Shown here in pieces: positions 33,363-42,479 of a stretch of DNA of 64,000 nucleotides. The first letter of the stretch is position 1, and each line of letters opens with the position of its first letter. The stretch comes from Flavobacterium limicola (GTDB lineage Bacteria; Bacteroidota; Bacteroidia; Flavobacteriales; Flavobacteriaceae): assembly GCF_003634755.1 (NCBI RefSeq), contig NZ_RBXA01000002.1, positions 372,001 to 436,000 on the forward strand, read 5' to 3'. A program made the translations under genes and the position numbers. The notes below the pieces were generated by a model that saw only the letters and a list, made by a program, of their open reading frames with translations, was not told where the DNA came from and ran no database searches.

Positions 33363-33734
33363 AAGTATTGTTTCAGCATTTCTAAAAATCTGTTAATCAA
33401 TTATGTTATAAGCAATAAATTTCATTCTTGAAATGGTGGTTTTTTTAAACTAGAGTAAATTAATTTAGATTCGAATTACTTAGGAAAAAAATGGTGAGTT
33501 TATTGAGCATCCGAAAAATAGGGATTATTTAAATTCGGGTTTTATTTTTTGACTTATTAACACTGATAACATTAAGAAAATAAGACGTTGAGCCGAGAAA
33601 AAATTAATATAAAATTGGCAGTAACAAATCGTGGAGATTTTATTTTTGTAATGTAGTATTATGGCGAATAAAATTGGTCAAGTTTTTGTATTGCCACAGT
33701 ACTGCAATTTATTATTAATTAAATTTTTACCATT
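33363..33734. other. AT-rich intergenic region before the 93-residue gene
   Basis: No gene is seen. A consensus promoter (TTG 33615-33617, 23-base spacer, TATTTTTG 33641-33648) precedes the downstream gene by about 90 bases. A 25-codon frame from ATG 33661 ends on TGA 33736-33738, overlapping the next ATG, which may be chance. The remainder looks like decayed sequence. Confidence 0.45.
33615..33648 (+). promoter_or_regulatory. promoter for the 93-residue gene
   Basis: TTG (33615-33617), 23-base spacer, TATTTTTG (33641-33648); both match the Bacteroidota consensus. It gives a leader of about 80 bases to the ATG at 33735. Confidence 0.5.
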
Positions 33735-34016
33735 ATGACAGAAGATTTCAAAATCATTGATAAAGAAGATATTGCGCTTCTTAAATTTCCCAAAACAGAT
33801 GTTCTAAACGACATTGACGAAATAAAAATAAGAATAAGCGAAATTAACAGAGCATTATCATTAGGTAATTTAGAGCATTCAAAACTTAAAATTTTCTTTG
33901 AAGACAGCGAATCCAAAAAAGTTGTAGATACTACGGTTTGGGCTGTTACAGACAAAAATGTTATTTTAAAGCAAGGTGTTATGATCCCTATTCACAGAAT
34001 ATATAAGCTGTTTTAG
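33735..34016 (+). CDS. small conserved hypothetical protein (93 aa)
   Basis: A 93-residue soluble protein: FKIIDKEDIALLKFPKTDVL, a helical middle (EIKIRISEINRALSLGNLEHS), then a beta-rich half (KLKIFFEDSESKKVVDTTVW ... VMIPIHRIYKLF). It resembles flavobacterial proteins I recall only as hypothetical. No catalytic motif. The second GNAT copy starts 14 bases downstream, so they are probably one transcript. Confidence 0.8.
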   Translation: MTEDFKIIDKEDIALLKFPKTDVLNDIDEIKIRISEINRALSLGNLEHSKLKIFFEDSESKKVVDTTVWAVTDKNVILKQGVMIPIHRIYKLF

Positions 34017-34030
34017 TATTATAAAAAAAA

Positions 34031-34570
34031 ATGAATACCCTAATTCTCAAAACAGAACGATTAGTACTAAGACCAATCACGCTATTGGATTTGGATTATA
34101 TTCACGAATTGCATTCTTTGAAAGAAACAGATAAATTCAATACTTTAGGAATTCCATCAGATATCGAAGAAACAAAACGGGTTTTAGAAAAGTGGATTTT
34201 TGAAAACAATAAAGCACTTACGACACATTTCACTTTTGCGGTCGAATTAAATGCCGGAAACCAAATTATTGGATTAATTGGAATCAATTTGGGGAAAGTG
34301 AAGTATAAAAATGCTGAAGTTTGGTTTAAATTCCACAAAGACCATTGGAACAAAGGGTATGCCACAGAATCTTTAAAAGAAATTCTCCGTTTTGGTTTCA
34401 GTGAACTTAATCTGCATCGGATTGAAGCGGGTTGTGCCGTGGGAAATATAGGTTCCATAAGCGTTTTAGAAAAAACTGGAATGACAAGAGAAGCCCATAC
34501 CCGAAAATTATTACCATTGTCATCCGGCTGGTCTGATAATTACGGTTATGCTATTTTAGCAATAGATTAA
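34031..34570 (+). CDS. RimJ/RimL-type GNAT acetyltransferase, copy 2
   Basis: A 179-residue paralogue of the gene at 31831-32370, about 91% identical with no gaps. The acetyl-CoA motif (HWNKGYATESLKEILRFGF) is unchanged. Changes cluster in residues 43-75 (for example PENIEETKQLL to PSDIEETKRVL and ITGNQ to NAGNQ), the region that usually contacts the acceptor. That could mean divergence in substrate, or drift. The frame is intact, so both copies are probably functional. Confidence 0.92.
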   Translation: MNTLILKTERLVLRPITLLDLDYIHELHSLKETDKFNTLGIPSDIEETKRVLEKWIFENNKALTTHFTFAVELNAGNQIIGLIGINLGKVKYKNAEVWFKFHKDHWNKGYATESLKEILRFGFSELNLHRIEAGCAVGNIGSISVLEKTGMTREAHTRKLLPLSSGWSDNYGYAILAID

Positions 34571-34710
34571 TAAATGATTGTCAAGCATATGCATAAGAAA
34601 GTATTTTCAATGAATAGGTCAAACAACCACATTGTTTTAGGCAAAATGCATTTTATTTTATAGTAATGATTACCATATCAGTAAACTTTAATTATAAAAT
34701 CTAATTTGCA

Positions 34711-34718
34711 TATATTTG
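34711..34718 (+). promoter_or_regulatory. -7 box for the HD-domain gene
   Basis: TATATTTG is an exact TAnnTTTG match, 22 bases before the GTG at 34741. The start site would be near 34723. No standard -33 TTG. Confidence 0.5.
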
Positions 34719-34740
34719 TTGACCAAAAAATAAAGTTATA

Positions 34741-35970
34741 GTGAGTCAAATCAATAAGCTAAAAATATTCAATGATCCCATTTATGGGTTTATTACCATT
34801 CCTAATGCCTTAATTTATGATTTAATTCAGCATCCCTATTTTCAGCGTTTGCGACGTATTTCCCAAATGGGACTTTCCTATTTAGTATATCCCGGAGCCA
34901 ATCATACACGTTTTCATCATGCTTTAGGTTGTATGCATTTAATGCAAAAAGCCGTTGATGCTTTGCGATTTAAAGGAATTCTTATATCTCAGGAGGAAGA
35001 AAATGCCTTATACATTGCTATTTTATTACACGATATTGGTCATGGTCCTTTTTCGCATGCCATGGAAAGAAGTATTGTTGAGGATGTGCACCATGAAGCC
35101 ATTTCGTTATTGTTTATGAACCAATTGAATGTAGAATTTAAGGGGCAACTGACTTTAGCAATTCAGGTTTTTAAGGGTGAATATGACCGAAAATTTATGC
35201 TGCAGCTAATTTCCAGCCAATTGGATATGGATCGAATGGATTATTTGAAACGGGATAGTTTTTATTCCGGAGTTTCAGAAGGTAATGTCAATTCAGAGCG
35301 GTTAATTCAAATGATGAATGTTGTGGATGATGTTTTGGTTATTGAGGAAAAAGGAATTTATTCCGTTGAGAAGTTCTTGATGTCAAGACGTTTAATGTAT
35401 TGGCAGGTTTATTTGCATAAAACCAGTTTAGTAGCTGAACTTATTTTGACAAAAATATTAAAACGAGCTAAGGAATTAACTCAAAAAGGAGTTCATTTGC
35501 CATGTAGTGCACCGCTCTCTTTTTTTATGGAGAACAAAGTTACTATAGATACTTTTGACACATCAACATTGGATCTTTTTGCACAATTAGATGATTTTGA
35601 TATTATAAGCGCTTTAAAATCTTGGCAAAAACAAGATGATTTTATATTGTCTTCACTGAGTAAAATGATAGTTAATAGAGATTTATTAAAAATAAAATTA
35701 ACCAGCGAAAAAGTTACAGTAGAAGAATTACAGCCTCTGAAAGAACGATTTGCATTAGAGCATCATATTAGTTTATTGGAAACTAATTACTTTATATTTA
35801 AAGGAAAAATAAAAAATCAGGCATATAGTAAAGAAGCTGAACCGATACGGATTTTGAATAAAGATAAAACAATTGAAGATGTTGTAGATGCCTCTGACCA
35901 ATTGAATTTGAAATCATTATCTAAATTGGTAACTAAGTATTATATCTGTTTCCCAAAACAACTGTTATAA
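34741..35970 (+). CDS. HD superfamily phosphohydrolase (COG1078-like)
   Basis: A 409-residue HD-domain protein with GTG start. The motifs are in order: RLRRISQMGLSYLVYPGANH with HTRFHHALGCMH (first His), ILLHDIGHGPFSHAMER (HD), and QLDMDRMDYLKRDSFYSG (third Asp). This arrangement matches dGTPase-like YwfO/COG1078 proteins that hydrolyse dNTPs or other nucleotides. The C-terminal 150 residues are helical. It is the first gene before lpxD, 40 bases away, and may be co-transcribed with the lipid A genes, though its function need not be related. Confidence 0.9.
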   Translation: MSQINKLKIFNDPIYGFITIPNALIYDLIQHPYFQRLRRISQMGLSYLVYPGANHTRFHHALGCMHLMQKAVDALRFKGILISQEEENALYIAILLHDIGHGPFSHAMERSIVEDVHHEAISLLFMNQLNVEFKGQLTLAIQVFKGEYDRKFMLQLISSQLDMDRMDYLKRDSFYSGVSEGNVNSERLIQMMNVVDDVLVIEEKGIYSVEKFLMSRRLMYWQVYLHKTSLVAELILTKILKRAKELTQKGVHLPCSAPLSFFMENKVTIDTFDTSTLDLFAQLDDFDIISALKSWQKQDDFILSSLSKMIVNRDLLKIKLTSEKVTVEELQPLKERFALEHHISLLETNYFIFKGKIKNQAYSKEAEPIRILNKDKTIEDVVDASDQLNLKSLSKLVTKYYICFPKQLL

Positions 35971-35997
35971 AAACACCATTTAAAATCTATTTTTTTA

Positions 35998-36005
35998 TAT
36001 TTTTG
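35998..36005 (+). promoter_or_regulatory. -7 box directly before lpxD
   Basis: TATTTTTG, an exact TAnnTTTG, ends five bases before the lpxD ATG at 36011. If used, transcription would start at or within two bases of the start codon. No -33 TTG at normal spacing. Confidence 0.4.
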
Positions 36006-36010
36006 TCGCG

Positions 36011-37054
36011 ATGAAATTTACAGCAGAACAAATAGCAGGGATTTTAGAAGGAGAAGTTGTTGGGAATCCCATGGCTGAAGTTTTTAGATTATCAAAAATC
36101 GAAGACGGTGCTGAGGGATCACTTACTTTTCTATCCAATCCTAAATACCTGAACTATATATATACTACAAAAGCCTCAGTAACAATCGTTAATGATACTT
36201 TTGTTCCGGAATTAAAATTAACCACTACACTGATAAAAGTACAAGATGCGTATGCGGCATTTTCTAAATTATTGGAATTTTACAATCAGGTGAAATTGAA
36301 TAAAAGTGGAATAGAGCAACCTTCTTTTCTCTGTCAAAGTGTGAAATACGGAGATAATTTATATCTTGGTAGTTTTAGTTATGTGGGGCAGAATGTTGTT
36401 TTGGGTGAAAATGTAAAGATATATCCTAATTGTTTCGTTGGAGATAATGTGGTAATAGGGGATAATGTGGTATTATTCGCTGGCGCAAAAATCTATTCGG
36501 AAACTATAATTGGGAATAATTGCACCATTCATTCTGGAGCAATAATAGGTTCAGATGGTTTTGGTTTTGCACCAAATCCAGACGGAACATTCACTAAAAT
36601 TCCACAAATAGGAAACGTAGTCATTGAAGACAATGTAGATATTGGTTCCTGTACTACAGTTGACAGAGCTACAATGGGATCTACAATTATTAGAAAAGGA
36701 GTAAAGCTTGACAATCAAATTCAGATAGCTCATAATGTTGAGATTGGAGAGAATACTGTTATTGCGGCCCAAACGGGTGTTGCAGGTTCTACAAAAATTG
36801 GAAAAAACGGAATGATTGGCGGTCAGGTTGGGATTTCAGGGCATTTGACAATTGGTAATAATGTCCGAATTCAAGCGCAATCAGGTGTGGGAAGGAATAT
36901 AAAAGATAATGAGATCTTGCAAGGAAGTCCTGCATTTGGGTACAATAATTTTAGTAAATCGTATGTTCATTTTAAGAATTTACCAAAAATTGTTGCGGAA
37001 ATTGAAGAATTAAAAAAAGAAATATTAAACCAAAAAAATGGAAAAAATGGTTAA
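36011..37054 (+). CDS. lpxD: UDP-3-O-(3-hydroxyacyl)glucosamine N-acyltransferase
   Basis: A 347-residue enzyme of lipid A synthesis that adds the second hydroxyacyl chain. The N-terminal uridine-binding domain starts [18 protein letters not shown]. The left-handed beta-helix shows many hexapeptide repeats (IGDNVV, IGNNCT), and the catalytic His lies in [15 protein letters not shown]. The end is a short helix ([15 protein letters not shown]). Length is normal. Its last 17 bases overlap the start of the lpxC-fabZ fusion. Confidence 0.95.
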   Translation: MKFTAEQIAGILEGEVVGNPMAEVFRLSKIEDGAEGSLTFLSNPKYLNYIYTTKASVTIVNDTFVPELKLTTTLIKVQDAYAAFSKLLEFYNQVKLNKSGIEQPSFLCQSVKYGDNLYLGSFSYVGQNVVLGENVKIYPNCFVGDNVVIGDNVVLFAGAKIYSETIIGNNCTIHSGAIIGSDGFGFAPNPDGTFTKIPQIGNVVIEDNVDIGSCTTVDRATMGSTIIRKGVKLDNQIQIAHNVEIGENTVIAAQTGVAGSTKIGKNGMIGGQVGISGHLTIGNNVRIQAQSGVGRNIKDNEILQGSPAFGYNNFSKSYVHFKNLPKIVAEIEELKKEILNQKNGKNG

Positions 37055-38435
37055 ACAGAAGACCATCAAAACAGAAATCTCACTAACCGGAGTTGGATTA
37101 CACACAGGTAAAGAAGTGAAAATGACTTTTAAACCTGCTCCAGTAAATAATGGTTTTACTTTTGTTCGGGTAGATTTGGAGGGGCAACCTATTGTTGAAG
37201 CTGATGCAAATTATGTTGTAAATACACAAAGGGGTACCAATTTAGAAAAACTTGGGGTGAAAATTCAAACGCCGGAACATGTTTTGGCGGCATTGATTGG
37301 TTGCGATTTGGATAATGTTATCATAGAACTAAATGCTTCTGAATTACCTATAATGGATGGTTCTTCTAAGTATTTTGTTCAAGCTCTGGAAAAAGCGGAA
37401 ATCGAAGAACAAAATGCAAAAAGAAAAGTGTATGTAGTCAAAGAAGTTATTTCTTTTACTGACGAAGCATCAGGAAGCGAAATTTTAGTAATGCCAAGCG
37501 ATCATTATTGTGTAACTGCAATGGTTGATTTTGGAACTAAAATTTTAGGAACCCAAAATGCAAACATGAAAAGTATTGCTGATTTTAAAACTGAAATATC
37601 AGAATCTCGAACCTTCAGCTTTTTACACGAATTAGAATCGTTGTTAGAAAACGGTTTGATAAAAGGTGGTGATTTAAATAATGCAATTGTCTATGTAGAT
37701 AAGGAAATATCTGAATCTACTATGGAGAGTTTAAAAATTGCATTTGGAAAAGATGAATTAACAGTTAAACCTAATGGTATTTTAGACAATCTCACCTTGC
37801 ATTATCCTAATGAAGCTGCAAGACACAAACTACTTGATGTGGTAGGTGATTTAGCTTTGATTGGAACAAGAATTCAGGGTAAAGTAATTGCCAATAAACC
37901 GGGGCATTTCGTGAATACGCAGTTTGCAAAAAAAATGGCAAAAATCATAAAAATTGAACAAAGAAATTATGTTCCTGTTTATGATTTGAACCAGGAACCA
38001 TTAATGGATATTCATAAAATCATGGCGGTTCTCCCTCATAGACCACCATTTTTGTTGATTGACAGAATTATTGAAATGTCAGAAACACATGTGGTAGGAA
38101 TGAAAAATGTAACGATGAACGAAAATTTCTTTGTTGGTCATTTTCCAGAAGCACCAGTTATGCCGGGAGTTTTGATAGTAGAAGCAATGGCACAAACAGG
38201 AGGAATTCTAGTATTAAGTACTGTTCCTGATCCAGAAAATTATTTGACTTATTTTATGAAAATTGATAATGTCAAATTCAAACATAAAGTATTGCCTGGT
38301 GACACCTTAATTTTTAAATGTGATTTAATAACGCCAATCAGAAGAGGGATTTGTCACATGCAAGCAAATGCTTATGCAAATGGTAAACTAGTTGCTGAAG
38401 CGGAATTAATGGCGCAAATTGCAAAAAAACAATAG
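37038..38435 (+). CDS. lpxC-fabZ: bifunctional LpxC deacetylase / FabZ dehydratase
   Basis: A 465-residue fusion typical of Bacteroidota. Residues 1-310 are Lpx[14 protein letters not shown] [13 protein letters not shown], zinc ligands in [11 protein letters not shown] and [15 protein letters not shown], and [14 protein letters not shown]. Residues 320-465 are Fab[14 protein letters not shown] with the catalytic His and [20 protein letters not shown] with the Glu. It couples removal of acetate from the lipid A precursor with 3-hydroxyacyl-ACP dehydration, enzymes that draw on one hydroxyacyl-ACP pool. ATG 37038 or 37047 could be the start; both overlap lpxD. Confidence 0.96.
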   Translation: MEKMVKQKTIKTEISLTGVGLHTGKEVKMTFKPAPVNNGFTFVRVDLEGQPIVEADANYVVNTQRGTNLEKLGVKIQTPEHVLAALIGCDLDNVIIELNASELPIMDGSSKYFVQALEKAEIEEQNAKRKVYVVKEVISFTDEASGSEILVMPSDHYCVTAMVDFGTKILGTQNANMKSIADFKTEISESRTFSFLHELESLLENGLIKGGDLNNAIVYVDKEISESTMESLKIAFGKDELTVKPNGILDNLTLHYPNEAARHKLLDVVGDLALIGTRIQGKVIANKPGHFVNTQFAKKMAKIIKIEQRNYVPVYDLNQEPLMDIHKIMAVLPHRPPFLLIDRIIEMSETHVVGMKNVTMNENFFVGHFPEAPVMPGVLIVEAMAQTGGILVLSTVPDPENYLTYFMKIDNVKFKHKVLPGDTLIFKCDLITPIRRGICHMQANAYANGKLVAEAELMAQIAKKQ

Positions 38436-38521
38436 ATTCAGATTTAAAACGAGAATTTATCATTTGAAATAGATAAAATTCTGGTTTTATTCTGATAAAA
38501 TATAAAAATAAAAAATAGCTG

Positions 38522-39307
38522 ATGAATCAACCACTAGCCTATGTTCATCCAGGTGCTAAAATCGCCAAAAACGTTGTAATTGAGCCGTTTACAACTATTC
38601 ATAACAATGTTGTTATTGGAGACGGTACTTGGATAGGATCCAATGTTACGATTATGGAGGGAGCAAGAATTGGAAAAAATTGTAATATATTCCCAGGAGC
38701 GGTTATCTCAGCAGTTCCACAAGATTTAAAGTTTGGCGGAGAAGATTCACTTGTGATTATTGGAGACAATTGTACCATTAGAGAATGTGTAACCATTAAT
38801 AGGGGTACAATCGCTTCGGGACAAACTGTGATTGGTGATAACTGTTTAATTATGGCAACAGCACACATTGCTCATGATTGTCACGTAGGAAATAATGCTA
38901 TTATTGTTAATGGTGTTCTTTTGGGAGGACATGTGACTATTGGTAATTATGCTATTGTTGGAGGATTGTCAGCTGTACATCAATTTATCAGTGTTGGAGA
39001 CCATGCCATGATTTCAGGCGGTTCTTTACTTAGAAAAGATGTTCCGCCATATACAAAAGCAGCAAAAGAACCTTTGTCGTATGTTGGAATCAACTCGGTA
39101 GGATTGAGAAGAAGAGGTTTTACATCTGAAAAAATCAGGGAAATTCAAGATATTTATAGAATTTTATATCAAAAAAATTATAACGTTACTCAAGCTTTGG
39201 GGATTATTGAAGCAGAAATGGAAGCAACGCCTGAAAGAGACGAAATTATTGATTTTATCAGAAATTCATCAAGAGGAGTAATGAAAGGATACTCTGGGAA
39301 CTACTAA
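38522..39307 (+). CDS. lpxA: UDP-N-acetylglucosamine O-acyltransferase
   Basis: A 261-residue left-handed beta-helix enzyme, first step of lipid A synthesis. It starts MNQPLAYVHPGAKIAKNVVI. The catalytic His is in ATAHIAHDCHVGNN, the GGHVTIGNYAIVGG and VHQFISVGDHAMISGG loops are as in LpxA, and the C-terminal helical domain (RRRGFTSEKIREIQDIYRIL) is intact. Length is normal. It follows lpxC-fabZ by 86 bases. Confidence 0.96.
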   Translation: MNQPLAYVHPGAKIAKNVVIEPFTTIHNNVVIGDGTWIGSNVTIMEGARIGKNCNIFPGAVISAVPQDLKFGGEDSLVIIGDNCTIRECVTINRGTIASGQTVIGDNCLIMATAHIAHDCHVGNNAIIVNGVLLGGHVTIGNYAIVGGLSAVHQFISVGDHAMISGGSLLRKDVPPYTKAAKEPLSYVGINSVGLRRRGFTSEKIREIQDIYRILYQKNYNVTQALGIIEAEMEATPERDEIIDFIRNSSRGVMKGYSGNY

Positions 39308-39365
39308 AAATAAAGTAATTTCAGTTACCAAAAAATAAAAATAGTAATAAAAAATAAACAATATA

Positions 39366-39932
39366 ATGGCATCTACATCAGATATTAAAAACGGATTGTG
39401 TATTAAATACAACAACGATATTTACAAAATCATTGAATTTCTTCACGTAAAACCAGGAAAAGGTCCAGCTTTCGTTAGAACTAAATTAAGAAGTTTGACC
39501 AATGGAAAAGTTTTGGATAATACGTTTTCAGCAGGTCATAAAATCGAAGAAGTTCGAGTTGAAAATCATAAATTTCAGTTTTTATATCCAGAAGGTGATC
39601 AATTTCATTTTATGAATACAGAAACTTTCGAACAAATTACTTTAAACAAAAACATTCTTGATTCCCCGGATTTATTGAAAGAAGGAGAAAATGTAATGGT
39701 AAGTATCAATACAGAGACTGATTTGCCTCTTTCTGTAGATATGCCGGCATCTGTAATTCTTGAAGTTACTTATGCAGAGCCTGGAATCAAAGGAAATACT
39801 GCTACAAATGCAACAAAATCAGCAACTGTTGAAACGGGTGCAACTGTAAATGTTCCTTTGTTTATAAATGAAGGGGACAAAATAAAAATAGATACGACTT
39901 CCGGTAATTACATGGAAAGAGTTAAAGAATAG
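39366..39932 (+). CDS. efp: translation elongation factor P
   Basis: A 188-residue EF-P with KOW-like, OB and C-terminal domains. The tip loop is HVKPGKGPAFVRTKL, with Lys32 at the position that is modified in other bacteria. The signature near the end (ATVNVPLFINEGDKIKIDT) is present. EF-P relieves stalls at poly-proline. No epmA, epmB or ymfI-like modification gene is nearby. Its place inside the lipid A cluster between lpxA and a second lpxD-like gene is a familiar flavobacterial order as I recall it. Confidence 0.96.
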   Translation: MASTSDIKNGLCIKYNNDIYKIIEFLHVKPGKGPAFVRTKLRSLTNGKVLDNTFSAGHKIEEVRVENHKFQFLYPEGDQFHFMNTETFEQITLNKNILDSPDLLKEGENVMVSINTETDLPLSVDMPASVILEVTYAEPGIKGNTATNATKSATVETGATVNVPLFINEGDKIKIDTTSGNYMERVKE

Positions 39933-39936
39933 TTTA

Positions 39937-39982
39937 CAGTAATCAGTGTTCTGTAATCAAATATACTGGACACTGATTACTG
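39937..39982. repeat. inverted repeat between efp and the second lpxD-like gene
   Basis: Perfect 13-base arms CAGTAATCAGTGT (39937-39949) and ACACTGATTACTG (39970-39982). Followed by GAATACTGAATACTAAATA. Similar CAGT-type pieces occur at 2525-2555 and 28090-28115 in other gene gaps. It lacks a T run, so it is a poor terminator. Confidence 0.6.
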
Positions 39983-40001
39983 AATACTGAATACTAAATA
40001 A

Positions 40002-40931
40002 ATGAAATTCCAAAAAGTTTACACTTTAGAAGAAATTGCAAGTATCATCGACTGTGAATATGTTGGTGCTGCTGATTTCCCTGTTTCAGGAATGAATGAA
40101 ATTCATGTTGTTGAAGCTGGAGATATTGTTTTTGTGGATCATCCTAAATATTATGACAAGGCATTAAATTCTGCAGCAACTATTGTTTTAATTAATAAAA
40201 ACGTAGCTTGTCCGGATGGAAAAGCATTGTTAATTTCTGAAGATCCTTTTAGTGATTTCAATAAATTGACAAACTATTTCAAACCATTTCAATTTTCGAA
40301 TGTATCAATAGCTACTTCAGCTTTCATAGGTGAAGGAACTGTAATACAGCCAAATGCATTTATCGGGAATCATGTTGTTATTGGAAAGAATTGTTTGATT
40401 CATTCAAATGTTTCAATTTATGATTATACCGTTATTGGTGACAATGTAATCATTCATGCAGGAACTATTCTGGGTGCTGATGCATTTTATTATAAGAAAC
40501 GACCTGAAGGATATGATCAACTACTTTCCGGCGGAAGAGTGGTCATCAAAGATAATGTTGGAATCGGAGCACTCTGTACTATTGACAAGGGAGTTACCGG
40601 AGATACCACTATTGGCGAAGGCACAAAAATTGACAATCAGGTACATGTTGGACACGACACTGTTATTGGAAGAAAATGTTTAATTGCTTCTCAAACCGGA
40701 ATTGCAGGCTGTGTGATTATTGAAGACGAAGTTACTATTTGGGGACAAGTAGGAACGACCAGCGGAATAACAATAGGAGCGAAGGCAGTGATTATGGGAC
40801 AAACTGGTGTCACAAAATCTGTTGAAGGTGGGAAATCCTATTTTGGTACTCCAATAGAAGAATCAAGAGAAAAATTGAAACAACTGGCTAATATCAAGAA
40901 GATACCAGAAATTCTTAATAAACTAAAGTAA
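40002..40931 (+). CDS. second LpxD-like N-acyltransferase
   Basis: A 309-residue paralogue of LpxD: a shorter N-terminal domain ([20 protein letters not shown]), then a beta-helix of hexapeptide repeats ([17 protein letters not shown]). The His at the catalytic position is in [15 protein letters not shown]. It is about 40 residues shorter than the LpxD at 36011. It could act on a different sugar or acyl chain, or on another UDP-sugar. It lies between efp and an NTF2-like gene one base downstream (TAATATG), so the two are tightly coupled. Confidence 0.9.
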   Translation: MKFQKVYTLEEIASIIDCEYVGAADFPVSGMNEIHVVEAGDIVFVDHPKYYDKALNSAATIVLINKNVACPDGKALLISEDPFSDFNKLTNYFKPFQFSNVSIATSAFIGEGTVIQPNAFIGNHVVIGKNCLIHSNVSIYDYTVIGDNVIIHAGTILGADAFYYKKRPEGYDQLLSGGRVVIKDNVGIGALCTIDKGVTGDTTIGEGTKIDNQVHVGHDTVIGRKCLIASQTGIAGCVIIEDEVTIWGQVGTTSGITIGAKAVIMGQTGVTKSVEGGKSYFGTPIEESREKLKQLANIKKIPEILNKLK

Positions 40932-40932
40932 T

Positions 40933-41295
40933 ATGTCTGCTAAAGAAATCGTTCAGCAATTTTACAAATCAGATGCTCTCATCGATAGCGAGGTCCTAAA
41001 AGATTTTTTGCATCCTGAAGTTATTGTAGAATGGAACAGTAGCAAAGGATTAGTTCAATTGAATTATGATTCTTTGGTAAGTTTATCCAATGATTTGAGC
41101 AAGGCGTATGTGCGTTCTAAAGTTCGTATTAGTCATATTATTTCTGAAAATGATTTAATTTCAGTTCGGTATTCTCATTTTGTGAAAACGATTGAGAATC
41201 CAAGAGAAGAGATGTTATTGGCACATTTTATTGTTATTTGGCAAATAAAAGACAATAAATTATTTCGAGGGTATCAAATGAGTCAATTATCATAA
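40933..41295 (+). CDS. NTF2-like/SnoaL-like small protein (120 aa)
   Basis: A 120-residue protein with the NTF2-like layout: an N-terminal helix (AKEIVQQFYKSDALIDSEVL), FLHPEVIVEWNSS, a second helix, and curved strands (ISVRYSHFVKT, HFIVIWQIKDNKLFRGYQMS). Such proteins are small-ligand-binding or enzymatic cones of many functions, and no catalytic pair is clear. One base separates it from the second lpxD-like gene, suggesting a linked role. Confidence 0.85.
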   Translation: MSAKEIVQQFYKSDALIDSEVLKDFLHPEVIVEWNSSKGLVQLNYDSLVSLSNDLSKAYVRSKVRISHIISENDLISVRYSHFVKTIENPREEMLLAHFIVIWQIKDNKLFRGYQMSQLS

Positions 41296-41324
41296 TTTAG
41301 TGTCAAAAAACTGAATGCTGAAGA

Positions 41325-41354
41325 TTGATTAGTGCTTACTATTTTATACTTTTG
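41325..41354 (+). promoter_or_regulatory. promoter of sucD
   Basis: TTG (41325-41327), 19-base spacer, TACTTTTG (41347-41354): a full match to the Bacteroidota housekeeping consensus. The start site is predicted near 41359, about 31 bases before the ATG. Confidence 0.75.
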
Positions 41355-41389
41355 CATAACCATTTTAAAAACTACATAAAAAATATATC

Positions 41390-42262
41390 ATGAGTGTTTT
41401 AGTTAATAAAGATTCCAAAATAATTGTTCAAGGTTTTACAGGAAGCGAAGGAACTTTCCATGCTTCTCAAATGATTGAGTACGGTACTAACGTTGTTGGT
41501 GGTGTAACTCCAGGAAAAGGGGGAACAACTCATTTAGACAGACCAGTTTTCAATACTGTAAAAGATGCTGTAGAACAAGCAGGTGCTGATACAACTATCA
41601 TTTTTGTACCGCCGGCTTTTGCTGCAGATGCAATTATGGAAGCTGCAGATGCTGGAATAAAAGTAATTATTGCAATTACCGAAGGAATTCCTGTTGCTGA
41701 CATGATAAAAGCAAATAGTTATGTTAAAGAAAGAAACGCAAGATTAATCGGTCCAAACTGTCCTGGAATTATTACTCCGGGTGAAGCTAAAGTTGGTATT
41801 ATGCCAGGTTTTGTTTTCAAAAAAGGAACTGTTGGTATTGTTTCTAAATCTGGAACATTAACGTACGAAGCAGCTGACCAAGTTGTAAAACAAGGATTAG
41901 GAATCACTACTGCAATTGGTATTGGTGGAGACCCAATCATTGGAACTACTACAAAAGAAGCGGTTGAATTATTGATGAATGACCCAGAAACAGAATGTAT
42001 TGTAATGATAGGTGAAATTGGTGGACAATTAGAAGCGGATGCTGCTCATTGGATTAAAGCTGATGGTAACCGTAAACCAGTTGTAGGTTTCATCGCAGGA
42101 GTTACGGCTCCTCCAGGACGTACAATGGGACATGCTGGTGCAATCGTTGGAGGTTCTGATGATACTGCTGAAGCTAAAAAACAAATCATGAGAGAATGTG
42201 GAATTCACGTAGTAGATTCTCCAGCTGAAATTGGTAAAAAAGTAAAAGAAGTTTTAGGTTAA
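41390..42262 (+). CDS. sucD: succinyl-CoA synthetase alpha subunit
   Basis: A 290-residue TCA-cycle subunit. The CoA-binding Rossmann motif is [16 protein letters not shown] near residue 13. [20 protein letters not shown] is intact, and the phosphohistidine lies in [13 protein letters not shown] near residue 248. Length is normal. It has its own promoter and terminator (42290-42316), so it is transcribed alone. The beta subunit sucC is not in this window. Confidence 0.97.
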   Translation: MSVLVNKDSKIIVQGFTGSEGTFHASQMIEYGTNVVGGVTPGKGGTTHLDRPVFNTVKDAVEQAGADTTIIFVPPAFAADAIMEAADAGIKVIIAITEGIPVADMIKANSYVKERNARLIGPNCPGIITPGEAKVGIMPGFVFKKGTVGIVSKSGTLTYEAADQVVKQGLGITTAIGIGGDPIIGTTTKEAVELLMNDPETECIVMIGEIGGQLEADAAHWIKADGNRKPVVGFIAGVTAPPGRTMGHAGAIVGGSDDTAEAKKQIMRECGIHVVDSPAEIGKKVKEVLG

Positions 42263-42289
42263 TCAAAGCTCTAATTAAATATTTCTAGA

Positions 42290-42316
42290 AGCCTCACAAT
42301 TTGTGGGGCTTTTTTA
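42290..42316 (+). terminator. terminator of sucD
   Basis: Arms AGCCTCACA (42290-42298) and TGTGGGGCT (42302-42310) with one wobble, followed by a T run. Confidence 0.85.
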
Positions 42317-42337
42317 TTATTAATTGAATTAAAGAAA

Positions 42338-42345
42338 TATCTTTG
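42338..42345 (+). promoter_or_regulatory. -7 box between sucD and the 140-residue gene
   Basis: TATCTTTG, an exact TAnnTTTG. It would start a transcript near 42350 whose first 100 bases end in the hairpin at 42420-42447. Confidence 0.5.
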
Positions 42346-42419
42346 CACTTTATTAAATATTTCTGTTTTTGCAGATTCAATTGTAATAAGAACAAACATA
42401 AACGAATGGTTTCTAATGG

Positions 42420-42447
42420 ACCTCACGATTTTGTGGGGTATTTTTTT
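42420..42447 (+). terminator. second terminator-like hairpin, before the 140-residue gene
   Basis: Arms ACCTCAC (42420-42426) and GTGGGGT (42433-42439) with one wobble, then a T7 tract. It resembles the sucD terminator in sequence and lies downstream of a -7 box at 42338, so it may act as an attenuator or end a small RNA rather than serve sucD. Confidence 0.65.
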
Positions 42448-42479
42448 GTCAAAACCAGTTCAAATAAAAATAAAATAAT

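Noticed and set aside
33661..33738. 25-codon frame overlapping the ATG at 33735
   Set aside because: It resembles the upstream ORF at 43113 in layout but follows no structured leader, and its peptide is unremarkable; chance in AT-rich DNA is likely.
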